A stretch of 64,000 bases of DNA from Methanosarcina sp049706645 (GTDB taxonomy: Archaea; Halobacteriota; Methanosarcinia; Methanosarcinales; Methanosarcinaceae): assembly GCF_049706645.1 (NCBI RefSeq), contig NZ_JBNAKP010000035.1, positions 1-64,000 of the forward strand, given 5' to 3'. Of the stretch, positions 52,416 through 61,653 are shown piece after piece. Below the pieces are notes generated by a model. The model was not told the origin of the DNA. It worked only from the letters and a program-made list of their open reading frames with translations, and did no database searches. A program made the translations under genes and the position numbers. The stretch's first letter is position 1; each line of letters opens with the position of its first letter.

Positions 52416-53774
52416 ACGGCAATCTATTCGGTTCAAATCACCGCTAAAACTCTTGAAGAGTTGAGGGCGCTGGATAAATTCGAGCTCGATTTAAAGTCTC
52501 GTGCTGCACGACAACTGGCTGTTGATCGCTTCATGGTTCCGGGTATTTTAACGGAGGAACAGGTTCGGCAGGTTGAGGCGGCAGGCTATACCCTGGAGAT
52601 CGTTTCCGATCTGTCCCTGGTAGCTGAGGAACGGGTTCAGGAAGTATCGCATGTCAACCGCTTTGCTGAAGTGGCCGGGCTCTCGGGATTTGAAAAGCGT
52701 GCGGTACTGGGCTACATGACAGCAGACGAGGTTGAGTCTGCACTTGTTAATCTTCAGGCTCTGCACCCCGATCTCGTAACTCTCATCGAACTCCCGAACC
52801 GTACCTGGGAGAATAGGGTCTCTCATGCTGTACGTGTCCGTGCGGGAACGAATATGGATCGGGCTGGTGTACTCTTCACTGGCAGTATGCATGCGCGGGA
52901 GTGGGGCGGTTCGGATATCTGCATAAATTTTCTTGTCAATCTCATAAATGCTTACCGTTCCAGCAGCGCGCTAACCTATGGAGGGAAGAGTTTCCCTGCA
53001 GCCCAGGTCCGCACTATTCTTGAAAATCTTGATGTGTTTGTCTTCCCTGATGTGAATCCGGATGGTAAACACTACAGCCAGACCTATAACCCGAATTCCG
53101 GTAGCTCCCAGGGTTTCTGGTGGCGCAAGAACCGCAACCCAAACACCGCTGTCGGGGCTTCTTCTCCGGGTGTGGACTTAAACCGGAATTTCGATTTCCT
53201 GTGGGCCAGTGAGATTGGTACCTCTTCCAGTCCGTCGAGTTTTACTTATAAAGGCCAAAGTGCATTTTCCGAGCCTGAATCCCGTAATGTTAAGTATCTC
53301 TTCGACACTTATCCGAACATTGGTTACTTTGTGGATATACACAGCTACGGCGGACTTATACTGTATAATTGGGGAGACGATAATAACCAGACTACCGATC
53401 CCGGACAAAACTTTTTGAATCCTGCATATAATGGAAAGCGCGGAAGTCTGAATGATACGCTTTACGGAGAGTTCATACCCGCTCAGGATAAGGAAACGAT
53501 TGTAAAGCTTGCCGATCATATGAATAGCGCGCTTGCGGCCGTACGTGGCAAGAACTACACCGTTCAACAGTCTGTCGGGCTTTATCCGACATCAGCGACA
53601 TCAGATGATTATGTTTTTAGCCGCCATATCGTAAACGGGCTTAACAGGAAAGTTTATGCTTATACAATCGAGTTCGGTGAGGAATTCGTTCCTCCCTTCA
53701 GTGAAATGAATAATATCATCCAGGAGATTTGTGCTGCCATGAGTGAACTTTGCTGGGCCGCAGCCGGGACGTAA
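52416..53774 (+). CDS. zinc carboxypeptidase, family M14
   Basis: Removes C-terminal amino acids; the catalytic set is intact: HxxE in SMHAREWGGSD, substrate Arg in KNRNPN and LNRNFDF, the zinc His in VDIHSYGG and the general base Glu in YTIEFGEEF. An N-terminal domain of about 75 residues precedes it. That domain begins at codon ACG 52416, right after an in-frame TAA, eight bases after GAGGGGG; the first standard start (TTG 52461) would delete 15 residues of the conserved fold. No signal peptide, so it may act in the cytosol. A second copy of the N-terminal domain is encoded next. Confidence 0.87.
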   Translation, partial: TAIYSVQITAKTLEELRALDKFELDLKSRAARQLAVDRFMVPGILTEEQVRQVEAAGYTLEIVSDLSLVAEERVQEVSHVNRFAEVAGLSGFEKRAVLGYMTADEVESALVNLQALHPDLVTLIELPNRTWENRVSHAVRVRAGTNMDRAGVLFTGSMHAREWGGSDICINFLVNLINAYRSSSALTYGGKSFPAAQVRTILENLDVFVFPDVNPDGKHYSQTYNPNSGSSQGFWWRKNRNPNTAVGASSPGVDLNRNFDFLWASEIGTSSSPSSFTYKGQSAFSEPESRNVKYLFDTYPNIGYFVDIHSYGGLILYNWGDDNNQTTDPGQNFLNPAYNGKRGSLNDTLYGEFIPAQDKETIVKLADHMNSALAAVRGKNYTVQQSVGLYPTSATSDDYVFSRHIVNGLNRKVYAYTIEFGEEFVPPFSEMNNIIQEICAAMSELCWAAAGT

Positions 53775-53835
53775 GCAGGAATGTTATCGGCGTTTATTCC
53801 CAGGATAATTATCCCTGAGGGAAGGACTGATTTGC

Positions 53836-54111
53836 GTGGGTTATTATATTGTAAGAATTCGCACCGATACGTGGGATCGGCTGCGTGACCTTCAACGCCT
53901 GTACGATCTTGACGTCTTTGGCCAGACGGCAAAGCAGCTTGCTGACGGTTCATTCGAGGTCCAGGGAGTACTCGCGGGTGAACGGATTGAATTCTTGTCC
54001 GGAAAGGGATACCGGATAGAGGTTCTCGCCGACGCTGAAGATATAGCAAAAGAGCGCTTGAAGGATGTGGCTGGTCCCGACGGGGAGCCCGAAGACCGGT
54101 CAGACCAGTAG
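53836..54111 (+). CDS. standalone homologue of the carboxypeptidase N-terminal domain
   Basis: The 91-residue product aligns end to end with residues 1-80 of the M14 protein: GYYIVRIRTDTWDRLRDLQR versus IYSVQITAKTLEELRALDKF, then AKQLADGSFEVQGVLAGERI versus ARQLAVDRFMVPGILTEEQV. GTG start after gaaggactgattt. Domains of this type resemble propeptide or partner domains; a free copy might inhibit or target the peptidase (inference). It is 61 bases after the peptidase. Confidence 0.75.
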   Translation: MGYYIVRIRTDTWDRLRDLQRLYDLDVFGQTAKQLADGSFEVQGVLAGERIEFLSGKGYRIEVLADAEDIAKERLKDVAGPDGEPEDRSDQ

Positions 54112-54305
54112 TGATGATGAGGCAAATAATTGCGATTAACGGATCGGCCAGTATTCTGCTTTTACTGTATTTTTCCACCCTTTTAAATAACAGGTGGGCT
54201 TCTTTTTTTCGAAGACGGAAAACACGAACTAATTCTGGTAAACCGAAAATTAGATATATGGGAATTTGTAGTGCCATTCCAATCAGGTGGAGGGAAAAAC
54301 AAACC

Positions 54306-54776
54306 TTGCTAAAACAATTCTCAATTATTCTGAGCATATATTTCCTGGGCGAGCTGATACAGAAAGTCTCAGGGCTGCCAATTCCGGGCAATGTCATAGG
54401 AATGCTCATCCTTTTCTTCGGCCTGTATACAGGCATAATCAAACTCAACATGATAGGCAAAATAAGCGAACTTTTGCTTGAGAACCTGGCTTTTTTCTTT
54501 CTTCCCGCAGGCATCAGCCTCATAACCTGTTTTGCCCTGCTTGAAGGAAAATGGACTGCGATTCTTGTGGTTTCCCTGATTTCGACCGTTATAACCCTTG
54601 GTGTGACAGGGCTTACAGTGGAACTCGTTAAAAGATTCCTAGGGAGAAAACCGGCAAAGGCCGCCGGCTGTGTGGGAAATAAAAGCAATGAAGGCAATGA
54701 GGGCAAGGAAAGCAGATCCGGGACGAATGCAAAAAGAATAATTGGCTGCGAAAACGGAGCAGAAGAGGTGAGCTGA
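54306..54776 (+). CDS. lrgA: LrgA/CidA family membrane protein
   Basis: A holin-like small membrane protein. The conserved part QFSIILSIYFLGELIQKVSG, LPIPGNVIGMLILFFGLYTG and ENLAFFFLPAGISLI spans four helices, followed by a hydrophilic Gly/Glu-rich tail. The longer frame starting 54111 has 65 residues without family similarity, so I start at TTG 54306 after GGTGGAGGG. It precedes lrgB by two bases; in bacteria the pair controls murein hydrolase export or metabolite transport, the archaeal role is unknown. Confidence 0.82.
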   Translation: MLKQFSIILSIYFLGELIQKVSGLPIPGNVIGMLILFFGLYTGIIKLNMIGKISELLLENLAFFFLPAGISLITCFALLEGKWTAILVVSLISTVITLGVTGLTVELVKRFLGRKPAKAAGCVGNKSNEGNEGKESRSGTNAKRIIGCENGAEEVS

Positions 54777-54778
54777 AG

Positions 54779-55495
54779 TTGCGGATAGATTTTTTTAATG
54801 AATTTCTTAATACGCCCCTGTTTGGAATTTTACTCTCCTTAATAGCCTTCCAGATAGGCACACTCTTGTATAAGAAGACCCGGCTTTCTATCCTTAACCC
54901 CCTGCTTGTGGCCTCAGTACTCGTAATTGTTTTCCTCCTCTATTTCGGAATCGATTTTGAGATTTACAATCTCGGAGGCGATTACATCTCCTTCTTCCTC
55001 GGGCCTGCAACCGTGGTTCTTGCTGTGCCTTTATACCGGAAAATCCGGTTATTGAAAAGTAATGCTCTTCCTATCCTTGTGGGGATAATTGCAGGCTGTA
55101 TAGCCGGTATCTCAAGTATTATTGCCCTTTCCAGCCTTTTAGGGCTTGATGAGGTCATAAGCAGATCTCTTGCCCCAAAATCCGTAACCACTCCCATCGG
55201 AATCGAGATTTCAAAACAGATAGGTGGCCTGCCTGCAATAACAGTAGCCGCAATCGTGTTTACCGGAATCGCAGGGGCTGTCCTTGGCCCATATATCTGC
55301 CGCTGTTTCCGGATAAAAGATAAAGTTGCAGTCGGCATTGCAATCGGCACTGCATCTCATGCGCTTGGAACAACCAGGGCAATAGAACTTGGAGAAACCG
55401 AAGGGGCGATGAGCGGGCTTGCAATAGGGATTGCAGGCTTGATTACGGTTTTCCTGGTCCCTCTGCTGCTTTACGTTTTCGGACTTATATCTTAA
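54779..55495 (+). CDS. lrgB: LrgB family membrane protein
   Basis: The 238-residue product has LrgB signatures: TPLFGILLSLIAFQIGTLLY, LGPATVVLAVPLYRK, the conserved LAPKSVTTPIGIEIS and SHALGTTRAIELGETEGAMS. Seven or so spans. TTG start two bases after lrgA. Likely a partner of LrgA in an uncharacterised membrane carrier; recent work on plant and bacterial homologues points to glycolate/pyruvate transport. Confidence 0.93.
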   Translation: MRIDFFNEFLNTPLFGILLSLIAFQIGTLLYKKTRLSILNPLLVASVLVIVFLLYFGIDFEIYNLGGDYISFFLGPATVVLAVPLYRKIRLLKSNALPILVGIIAGCIAGISSIIALSSLLGLDEVISRSLAPKSVTTPIGIEISKQIGGLPAITVAAIVFTGIAGAVLGPYICRCFRIKDKVAVGIAIGTASHALGTTRAIELGETEGAMSGLAIGIAGLITVFLVPLLLYVFGLIS

Positions 55496-55607
55496 GCGGT
55501 AAATGGCTTACCTTAAACAATTGTTATTATAGCTTCGGCCGTAGATATTTACACTTTAATCTCTATATTCTTAATGGCCTTTTTATTCTTAATGGCCTTT
55601 TTCCAGG

Positions 55608-56021
55608 TTATCGGAAATCCGTGTACATTCTCATCTGCCACTGACCGTTCTGTATCTTTTTTCTTATAATCCCTTTTGCTATTCCCACATAGATCTCCCT
55701 TATCTGGGGTACGAGCATGGAGAGCCCTATTATATCGGACAGGAAACCCGGAGTTAGAAGGGCAAAGCTGCCAATTAGCACGAAGAGCCCGTGCAGGAGC
55801 TCGTTTCCGGGCATATATCCCCTGCCGGTTGCCTCCTGAATCTCACGGAGCACACGGAAACCCTGAGATTTTGCCAGGTAAGCGCCCAGGCTTGCAGTTA
55901 GCAGGATAACAAGCACGGTATTTAAAGCCCCGATCATTCCCCCTATCTTGATGAGCAGATAAAGCTCAATAATGGGGATAATCAGGAAAACGGAGAAGAG
56001 TTTAAAAAACATGTTGATCAT
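55608..56021 (-). CDS. fxsA: FxsA family membrane protein
   Basis: A 137-residue protein with four spans and the family pattern LIIPIIELYLLIKIGGMIGA, LTASLGAYLAKSQGFRVL and LFVLIGSFALLTPGFLSDII. In E. coli FxsA reduces exclusion of phage T7 by F; the general role is unknown. Start at ATG 56021 (a TTG two codons before is possible). Converges with lrgB. Confidence 0.88.
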   Translation of the reverse strand: MINMFFKLFSVFLIIPIIELYLLIKIGGMIGALNTVLVILLTASLGAYLAKSQGFRVLREIQEATGRGYMPGNELLHGLFVLIGSFALLTPGFLSDIIGLSMLVPQIREIYVGIAKGIIRKKIQNGQWQMRMYTDFR

Positions 56022-56384
56022 TTTCAAAATTCTGGATATTTATTTGTACTGATTGTACTTATTAACAATTCTCAATATATCTTAACAATAGTTTAAATAT
56101 CAATTCTAGATTTTACAGTGAGGAGCTACTGCCCTTCTTATATATTTTCTTTTGGGCTATTTTCTCAAAGAACTCTATTCGCTGAGAGATTTATAAATAA
56201 ACGTATGAGTCTGTATGAGTATAATACTGAGTATCAACACTTAGTATCTAATGTTAAGTTTTACACCGGGCCCGAAACGAGATTCACAATACCGGTAATG
56301 GCATAATTCACAACGCCAGCAACTAAACTAAACTCACAACGCCAGCAGGAAAAAGGCAAAGACAGACCATAATGGAAGAAAAGC

Positions 56385-56651
56385 ATGAAAGAAACAAAAA
56401 GTACGAAAAATGGAGTAAAAGGCACTAAAACAGAGCAGCCTCGTGGGAGATGGATGGCGCCGGGAATCGGAGCAGGTGCAGCCCTTGGAATTCTCTTTGG
56501 AAATTTTGTTCTCGGTCCCGCACTGGGTTCTCAGACCACAGGTTATATCCTCGGCATGTCTATGGGTGCAGCTATCGGTCTCGTTTCAGGATTATCATTA
56601 AGTTCAGGACAGAGCCATAAAACCGTAAACAAAGAAGAGAAAGAAAACTGA
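56385..56651 (+). CDS. small glycine-rich membrane protein
   Basis: An 88-residue product: a basic head, two short glycine-zipper spans (GAGAALGILFGNFVLGPALG and GYILGMSMGAAIGLVSGLSL) and a charged tail. Gly-zipper hairpins of this type pack closely in membranes. The ATG follows ggaagaaaagc. No known function; probably a real Methanosarcina small membrane protein. Confidence 0.6.
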   Translation: MKETKSTKNGVKGTKTEQPRGRWMAPGIGAGAALGILFGNFVLGPALGSQTTGYILGMSMGAAIGLVSGLSLSSGQSHKTVNKEEKEN

Positions 56652-57292
56652 CGCAAATATTAATTGACACAGATTTATTGACGCAGATTAACTAAAATAG
56701 ATTAACTGACACAAACTGGTTGACATAGTTAATTGACAGGTTAATCGATACATGTTAATTGATAAGCCCAACTGATACAGATAGAACTGATCCGTATCCG
56801 GAACTGATGCGCTTGTCTGCAACGATTTTGAATCTACCTTTCTGAGGTTATATACTCCCAGTTATCTATTTACTCTTGCCTTGGGGTGGTTTACCCTTTT
56901 TCTTTTCAATTTACCTGCTGGCCCTTTCTTTCCAGTTGGAGACAATAGTCATTACGTTTTTATAGATACATATTTATTTTTCCTGCTTTTCCTGTTTTAA
57001 CAGGACTACTTTTCTCCTGCAAAGCACGTTCTGTCAGGAAAGTGCTATTGCTTTAAGCAGGCAACTGTTTTATTTAGCGATACAAAGGGATAGTCTGTTA
57101 TATGATAGCTATAATATTATGTTCGTAGTATAACGCACTATTAAATAAAATAATATTATACCCGAAACCCTACGCACTACTCACGCACTAATATATTCTA
57201 TCAAATGTAAAATATAGTCCGGATGTTAACACTGATAGTAGTTTCACTTATCCCCTAAAAAATAGCATTTACTTTTCTGAGGTGCCGGATAT
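56652..57292. other. intergenic region with degenerate repeats
   Basis: A run of loosely repeated ttaa(t/c)tgacac(a)gat-like words at 56660-56790, then AT-rich DNA with three acgcacta words near 57145-57190. Probably the promoter region of the TPR gene; no gene seen. Confidence 0.5.
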
Positions 57293-58480
57293 ATGGACTT
57301 CGATGCAATTGACGACTTTGTATATAATGTTATTGGAACGATCGGATCCGACCAGAAAAAGCTGTGCTCTGCAGTTGATTTTGTTCTGGAACTTGCGGAA
57401 GAAAAATCCTTTTCCCCCAATACCTTGCTTGACCTTTCCAATGCCTGCAAGCAGCAGAAAATGGTTATGGAAGAATATGTTTTCGCAAAAGCCTGTTTCA
57501 TAAGGGCCTCCGGAAAACTCCGTGAGGATGCCTGTTTTGCGCTGGGCACTGCGGCGCACGTTCTGGGCTTTTACCTTGAAGCGGAAGCAAGCTATCTTGA
57601 GGTTCTAAAAGAAAATCCAGAGTGCGGAGATGTAAGGTGTGCCTATGCCGAACTTCTTTTAGAATCCGGGAAAACCGAAGACGCTGAGAAGGAGTATAAA
57701 GCGGTACTTGAAACTTCTCCAGAGCATGTAAAAGCAAGTGCAGGGTATGCTTACCTCCTGACCGAGTACGGATATGTAAGGGAAGCCGAAGAATACTACT
57801 CAAGGGCGCTTGCGGTTGATCCTGACTATGTTCCTGCCAGAGGTGGGTACGCAAACCTGCTTTTTGAGCTGGGAAGACTGAGGGATGCGGAAAAGGAATA
57901 CAGGCTAGCAATAGAACTGGACCCTGAAGATCCAAGCCTACATCACAACTGCGGAGTTTTACTTTCTTTTTTAGGACGTTCTTCAGAAGCCGAAATAGAG
58001 TACAGAACAGCTCTCTCTCTTAACCCCAGACACAGGCGGACTCTTTTTAACTATGGGAACCTCCTTGCAAGAGAAGGCAGGGTCTCGGAAGCCGAAGCGC
58101 AGTACATGGAAGCTCTTGCCCTTGATCAAAACGATGCCAAAGTTCATTCCAACTATGCAAATCTCCTGGCCCGCTTTGGAAGGCGGTACGAAGCTGAAAT
58201 GGAGTACAAAAAAGCACTCAGTCTGGACCCGGAGAGTGCCGAAGGACATTACAGCTATGGGAACCTTCTTTCGGAGATCGGGCGCTTATCCGAAGCCGAA
58301 GACGAATACAGGAAGGCACTTGTCCTGAATCCGTATTATCCTCCCCTTCACTACAGCTACGGCCTTCTTATGAGGAAGATGGGGCGCTTTGACGAAGCCA
58401 AAAAAGAGTACATGAAGGCCATGCAGCTTGACCCGGATATAGGAAGCAAAATGACAGAAACCTGGATCATCCTGGATTAA
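57293..58480 (+). CDS. TPR protein, paralogue 1
   Basis: 395 residues with a head of about 100 residues (MDFDAIDDFVYNVIG...) and then about eight canonical 34-residue TPRs ending with E-A-E-x-E-Y-x-x-A-L-x-L-x-P, for example AEMEYKKALSLDPESAEGHY. Such a superhelix binds partner proteins or sugars. The head and repeats match the gene at 60597, so they are duplicates. Ribosome site tgaggtg. No enzymatic domain. Confidence 0.92.
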   Translation: MDFDAIDDFVYNVIGTIGSDQKKLCSAVDFVLELAEEKSFSPNTLLDLSNACKQQKMVMEEYVFAKACFIRASGKLREDACFALGTAAHVLGFYLEAEASYLEVLKENPECGDVRCAYAELLLESGKTEDAEKEYKAVLETSPEHVKASAGYAYLLTEYGYVREAEEYYSRALAVDPDYVPARGGYANLLFELGRLRDAEKEYRLAIELDPEDPSLHHNCGVLLSFLGRSSEAEIEYRTALSLNPRHRRTLFNYGNLLAREGRVSEAEAQYMEALALDQNDAKVHSNYANLLARFGRRYEAEMEYKKALSLDPESAEGHYSYGNLLSEIGRLSEAEDEYRKALVLNPYYPPLHYSYGLLMRKMGRFDEAKKEYMKAMQLDPDIGSKMTETWIILD

Positions 58481-58683
58481 ACATAAGTTCGGAACTTTGT
58501 ATTAAGTTTCCCTACCCCATTTCCCTATCAAAGTAACATCCAACCCGGCATTTTCTTTTTACTTTTGATTAATCCTCAGAATACGAATCCAGATATTCGG
58601 AACCTATTATCGGTAGAATCTTCAGAAAAGTAACAATTTAGGAGACGTAAACTTTCTCTTACATTGAGCTTCTCTTATTCCTT

Positions 58684-59481
58684 CTAATTCCCGAAAACAA
58701 ATAGTTTTATCTCTTCTTTTTCAAATAGGGCAAAAGCCGCCGCATTCCCGAGTCCGACATAGTCCGGGCAGGAAAAGAGGGAGAGCAGTTTCCCGCCAAA
58801 CCACCACTTATACCCTTCCTCAAGGGCTGTATGACCTCTTACTATTCTTTTCAGATTATTTGTCTTTAAAAAACCGTCTACAATATCTGGCCCGAATTCC
58901 TTTACAGTCGAACCTCTGGTCGAACCGGTGAGTCCGGGACGTTCCGAAGGATCATTCCAGAGATAGGGAAAAGCGTCTTCCTTCCTGATATTATCAATCC
59001 TGCCTGTTCCGTTAATCCCGCCATGTACGCAGAACGTGTGCCCCGAAAGTATAGCTGCTATCGGCATTTTATCATATGTCCGGCTGACCCTCAGGAGAAA
59101 TTCCTGATCTGAACCTATTTCCTCAAAAAAACCGTAGTAGAGATTCATATCCACAGTTTCGTGATTCCCCCTGAGAAGGACTATATGCTCAGGGTCTTCA
59201 AGCTTCAACCGGAAAAGCCTTATAAGAACTTCGGTACCTTGCGGTCCTCTGTCCACATAATCCCCGAGAAAAAGAAGATTTTTACAATTTATTTCTTCCC
59301 TTCTTTCTATTAAGAATTCGAGGGCCTGCAAATCCCCGTGAATATCCCCAACAATCATTATCTGCTCGGAATCAATTCGAAGCACGGCAGGTTCCGACTC
59401 AAACATACGGTTTATTTCCGGGAGAAGGAGAAGAAGTTCTTCTTTTGCGGCAATTTTACTGGAAACCTTTCCTGATACCAC
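58684..59481 (-). CDS. PP1-type serine/threonine protein phosphatase
   Basis: PPP-family phosphatase with the metal motifs GDIHGD (about 52), GDYVDRG (about 79) and GNHE (about 111) plus a later HGGING and RGHT; 265 residues from the GTG at 59481. GAGGTGAT, fully complementary to the 16S end, is placed correctly for that GTG; the TTG at 59499 is not. Archaeal PP1-type enzymes dephosphorylate Ser/Thr. Partner kinases are not in the window. Flanked by the two TPR paralogues, which suggests but does not prove a functional link. Confidence 0.94.
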   Translation of the reverse strand: MVSGKVSSKIAAKEELLLLLPEINRMFESEPAVLRIDSEQIMIVGDIHGDLQALEFLIERREEINCKNLLFLGDYVDRGPQGTEVLIRLFRLKLEDPEHIVLLRGNHETVDMNLYYGFFEEIGSDQEFLLRVSRTYDKMPIAAILSGHTFCVHGGINGTGRIDNIRKEDAFPYLWNDPSERPGLTGSTRGSTVKEFGPDIVDGFLKTNNLKRIVRGHTALEEGYKWWFGGKLLSLFSCPDYVGLGNAAAFALFEKEEIKLFVFGN

Positions 59482-59723
59482 GGGATCACCTCTCTTCAAG
59501 GGCCTCTCAGGGAGGCCTATCTGGAAATACTTTTATACTCTTTTCTAGGGAAGCCAATCTGAATCGTTCTGTTATATACGAGAGGGAATTTTTATGCGAT
59601 AAACATTTTCCAAGCCTCAAAGAGAAATTTTTTCAGCACTCGCATATGCCATCAGGTTCTCAATTTTCGTTTGTGAAGGCAGGCTTATAAATGCCAAAGT
59701 CTAAAATCAAGTATTAAATAAGC

Positions 59724-59852
59724 TTAAAATCCAGGCAATTAGAAGTCCAGACAGCCAGGAATCAATGAATTAAAAGTCCGGTCAATTAAAAACCCAGTAA
59801 ACTAAAACCCAGTAAATTCAAAATCCAGTAAATTCAAAATCCAGTTAACTAA
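59724..59852. repeat. degenerate 15-17 bp tandem repeat
   Basis: Seven or so units of (a)aattcaaaatccagt-like sequence upstream of the gene at 59901; the last two (from about 59812) are nearly identical. Confidence 0.75.
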
Positions 59853-59900
59853 ATTGAATTATGAAAGTTTTTATCCGGGATATACAAGGGGGGCAGAATA

Positions 59901-60290
59901 GTGGAACTTGATATCAATGAGCAGGATCCTGAGGATATGGATCTTACAGATGTTGTGCTTGAATACGATGATGTTGTCTCTGCAATTTCAGTTCTGGAAA
60001 AGCGCAGAGAGGAGTTGAGAAATCGTATTCTCAATACCCTGACGGAAAAAGATATCGATATACTGAGAATAGGAAATGTGGAACTCAAGCGGCAGAAGGT
60101 TGAATGGAAACTCTGGCGCGTAAACAGATTAAAATCCTATCTTATGAAGAAGGATCTCTGGGACATAGTCGAATCGGTTGACAGGAGAACTCTAAGCAGA
60201 TTGATAGAAAAGGGAATACTGACTGAAGAGGAACTTAAAGGTACATACGATGTAGAGACGCGATACAGTTTGCATGTAAGCAGGGTTTGA
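59901..60290 (+). CDS. hypothetical protein
   Basis: A 129-residue soluble protein starting GTG after ggggggcagaata. An acidic N-terminus is followed by a helical coiled segment (VVSAISVLEKRREELRNRIL), a short beta motif with IDILRIGNVELKRQKVEWKL and a helical end. It resembles phage-type siphovirus Gp157-like nuclease-associated helpers in pattern, but I do not assign a family. No operon partner within 300 bases. Confidence 0.65.
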   Translation: MELDINEQDPEDMDLTDVVLEYDDVVSAISVLEKRREELRNRILNTLTEKDIDILRIGNVELKRQKVEWKLWRVNRLKSYLMKKDLWDIVESVDRRTLSRLIEKGILTEEELKGTYDVETRYSLHVSRV

Positions 60291-60596
60291 ATAGTTGGGA
60301 AGAAGTTGCTCGTATGGGAAAGGAAGGAAGAGACAAAGGATCCGGATAAGGTCAGTTTCATGTGAGCAGGAATTGAATTAAATAGAGAGCCTTCAGGTGA
60401 AGATTCAGGGAGGAATAGTCCATCTAATCCTCTCTTTCCGGTTTCTCGATTTTTCTGAGTTCTGGTTAATTGATTATTTTTCGAGATCTTACAAAGTCAA
60501 CTATTTATGTTTTATATTACTACAGTTATACAGCCAACTATTTATATCCAGCCGAGTAAAGTCTCTTTAGAGGTAAATTTCAGGAGGTTTTTAGGC
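60291..60596. other. spacer before TPR paralogue 2
   Basis: Contains two tatttat words (60499-60545) likely serving as TATA boxes; no gene. Confidence 0.4.
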
Positions 60597-61649
60597 ATGG
60601 AGATTGATGCTGTAGACAAGCTGGTTTTTCATGTAATCGAAGAGGTTGCAGCCGCTAATTCTGACCTCGATAAGGTCATTGAGTTTGTCATTTTCTTCTC
60701 AACTGAGCATGCGCTTTCCCAGGAAATCCTGCTGAAACTTTCATCTATTTTTGGTAAAGACTCGATGTACAGGGAAAAATACGTAATTTCCAGAGCTTGT
60801 GCCTCGCTATTCTCAGGAAAAGCCCGGGAAGATACGCTTATGGAGGCGGGAAAAACGGCTTTTCTGCTGGGACTTGATGAACTTGCTGTACGGGAATTCA
60901 AAGAAATTCTCAAAGAGGATCCTGAAAATATCGAAGTGCTTTGCGCATACGGGACAGTTCTGGCGAGGAAGGAGGAAACCGATGCTGCACGAGTTCAGTA
61001 CGAAAAGGCCCTGGAACTTAATCCTTTCCACGTAGAAACGCTTTGCAGCTACGGTTGCCTGCTTTACAGGCTCAAAAAAACTGACGAAGCCGAAGAAATG
61101 TACAGCAGAGCCTTGCTTCTTGACCGGGAGAATGTGAGCGCTCATTGCGGGTACGGGATTCTGCTTTCTAAACGCGGGGAAATAACTGAAGCAAGCTACC
61201 ATTATACTCGAGCTCTTGAGCTTGAACCTGGCCATGTGGAATCCAATTTCCGCTATGCCCGTCTCCTTGAAGAAAAGGGAGAACCCCTTGATGCTGAAAA
61301 ACATTACATAGTAGCCCTCAAAGCTGACCCTGAAAATCCACGCCCGCATCTTTTCTATGCCCGGTTGCTTGCAGAACACGGGTTTATTCATGGGGCAAGG
61401 GTACACTTCAGGTATGCTCTTAAACTGAATCCTGAAGATGTTGAGGCTCATTGCGAGTACGCCAGGCTGCTTGCAAGATTCGGACACAGGCACGAAGCTG
61501 AAGTCCAGTATAAAAAAGCCCTTGAGCTTGACCCCGGGCATTTCGGAACCCTGCACGGGTATGCGGATTTGCTAAAAGAAAAAGGGCAGTACGCAGACGC
61601 CGAAGAAATTTACAGGCAGGCTGAGTTATTTAAACGAAGTGCCTGGTAA
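60597..61649 (+). CDS. TPR protein, paralogue 2
   Basis: 350 residues from the ATG at 60597, which follows CAGGAGGT by nine bases; the frame is open 90 bases further upstream. The head MEIDAVDKLVFHVIEEV matches MDFDAIDDFVYNVIG of paralogue 1, followed by about seven TPRs (ARVQYEKALELNPFHVETLC and others). Predicted cytosolic scaffold. The duplicate pair encloses the phosphatase and a hypothetical gene. Confidence 0.92.
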   Translation: MEIDAVDKLVFHVIEEVAAANSDLDKVIEFVIFFSTEHALSQEILLKLSSIFGKDSMYREKYVISRACASLFSGKAREDTLMEAGKTAFLLGLDELAVREFKEILKEDPENIEVLCAYGTVLARKEETDAARVQYEKALELNPFHVETLCSYGCLLYRLKKTDEAEEMYSRALLLDRENVSAHCGYGILLSKRGEITEASYHYTRALELEPGHVESNFRYARLLEEKGEPLDAEKHYIVALKADPENPRPHLFYARLLAEHGFIHGARVHFRYALKLNPEDVEAHCEYARLLARFGHRHEAEVQYKKALELDPGHFGTLHGYADLLKEKGQYADAEEIYRQAELFKRSAW

Positions 61650-61653
61650 CCGG

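Noticed and set aside
53660..54706. 348-codon minus-strand frame opposite the standalone domain and lrgA
   Set aside because: It covers three plausible plus-strand genes, has no ribosome site or domain, and shows low-complexity Ser/Arg/Pro composition.
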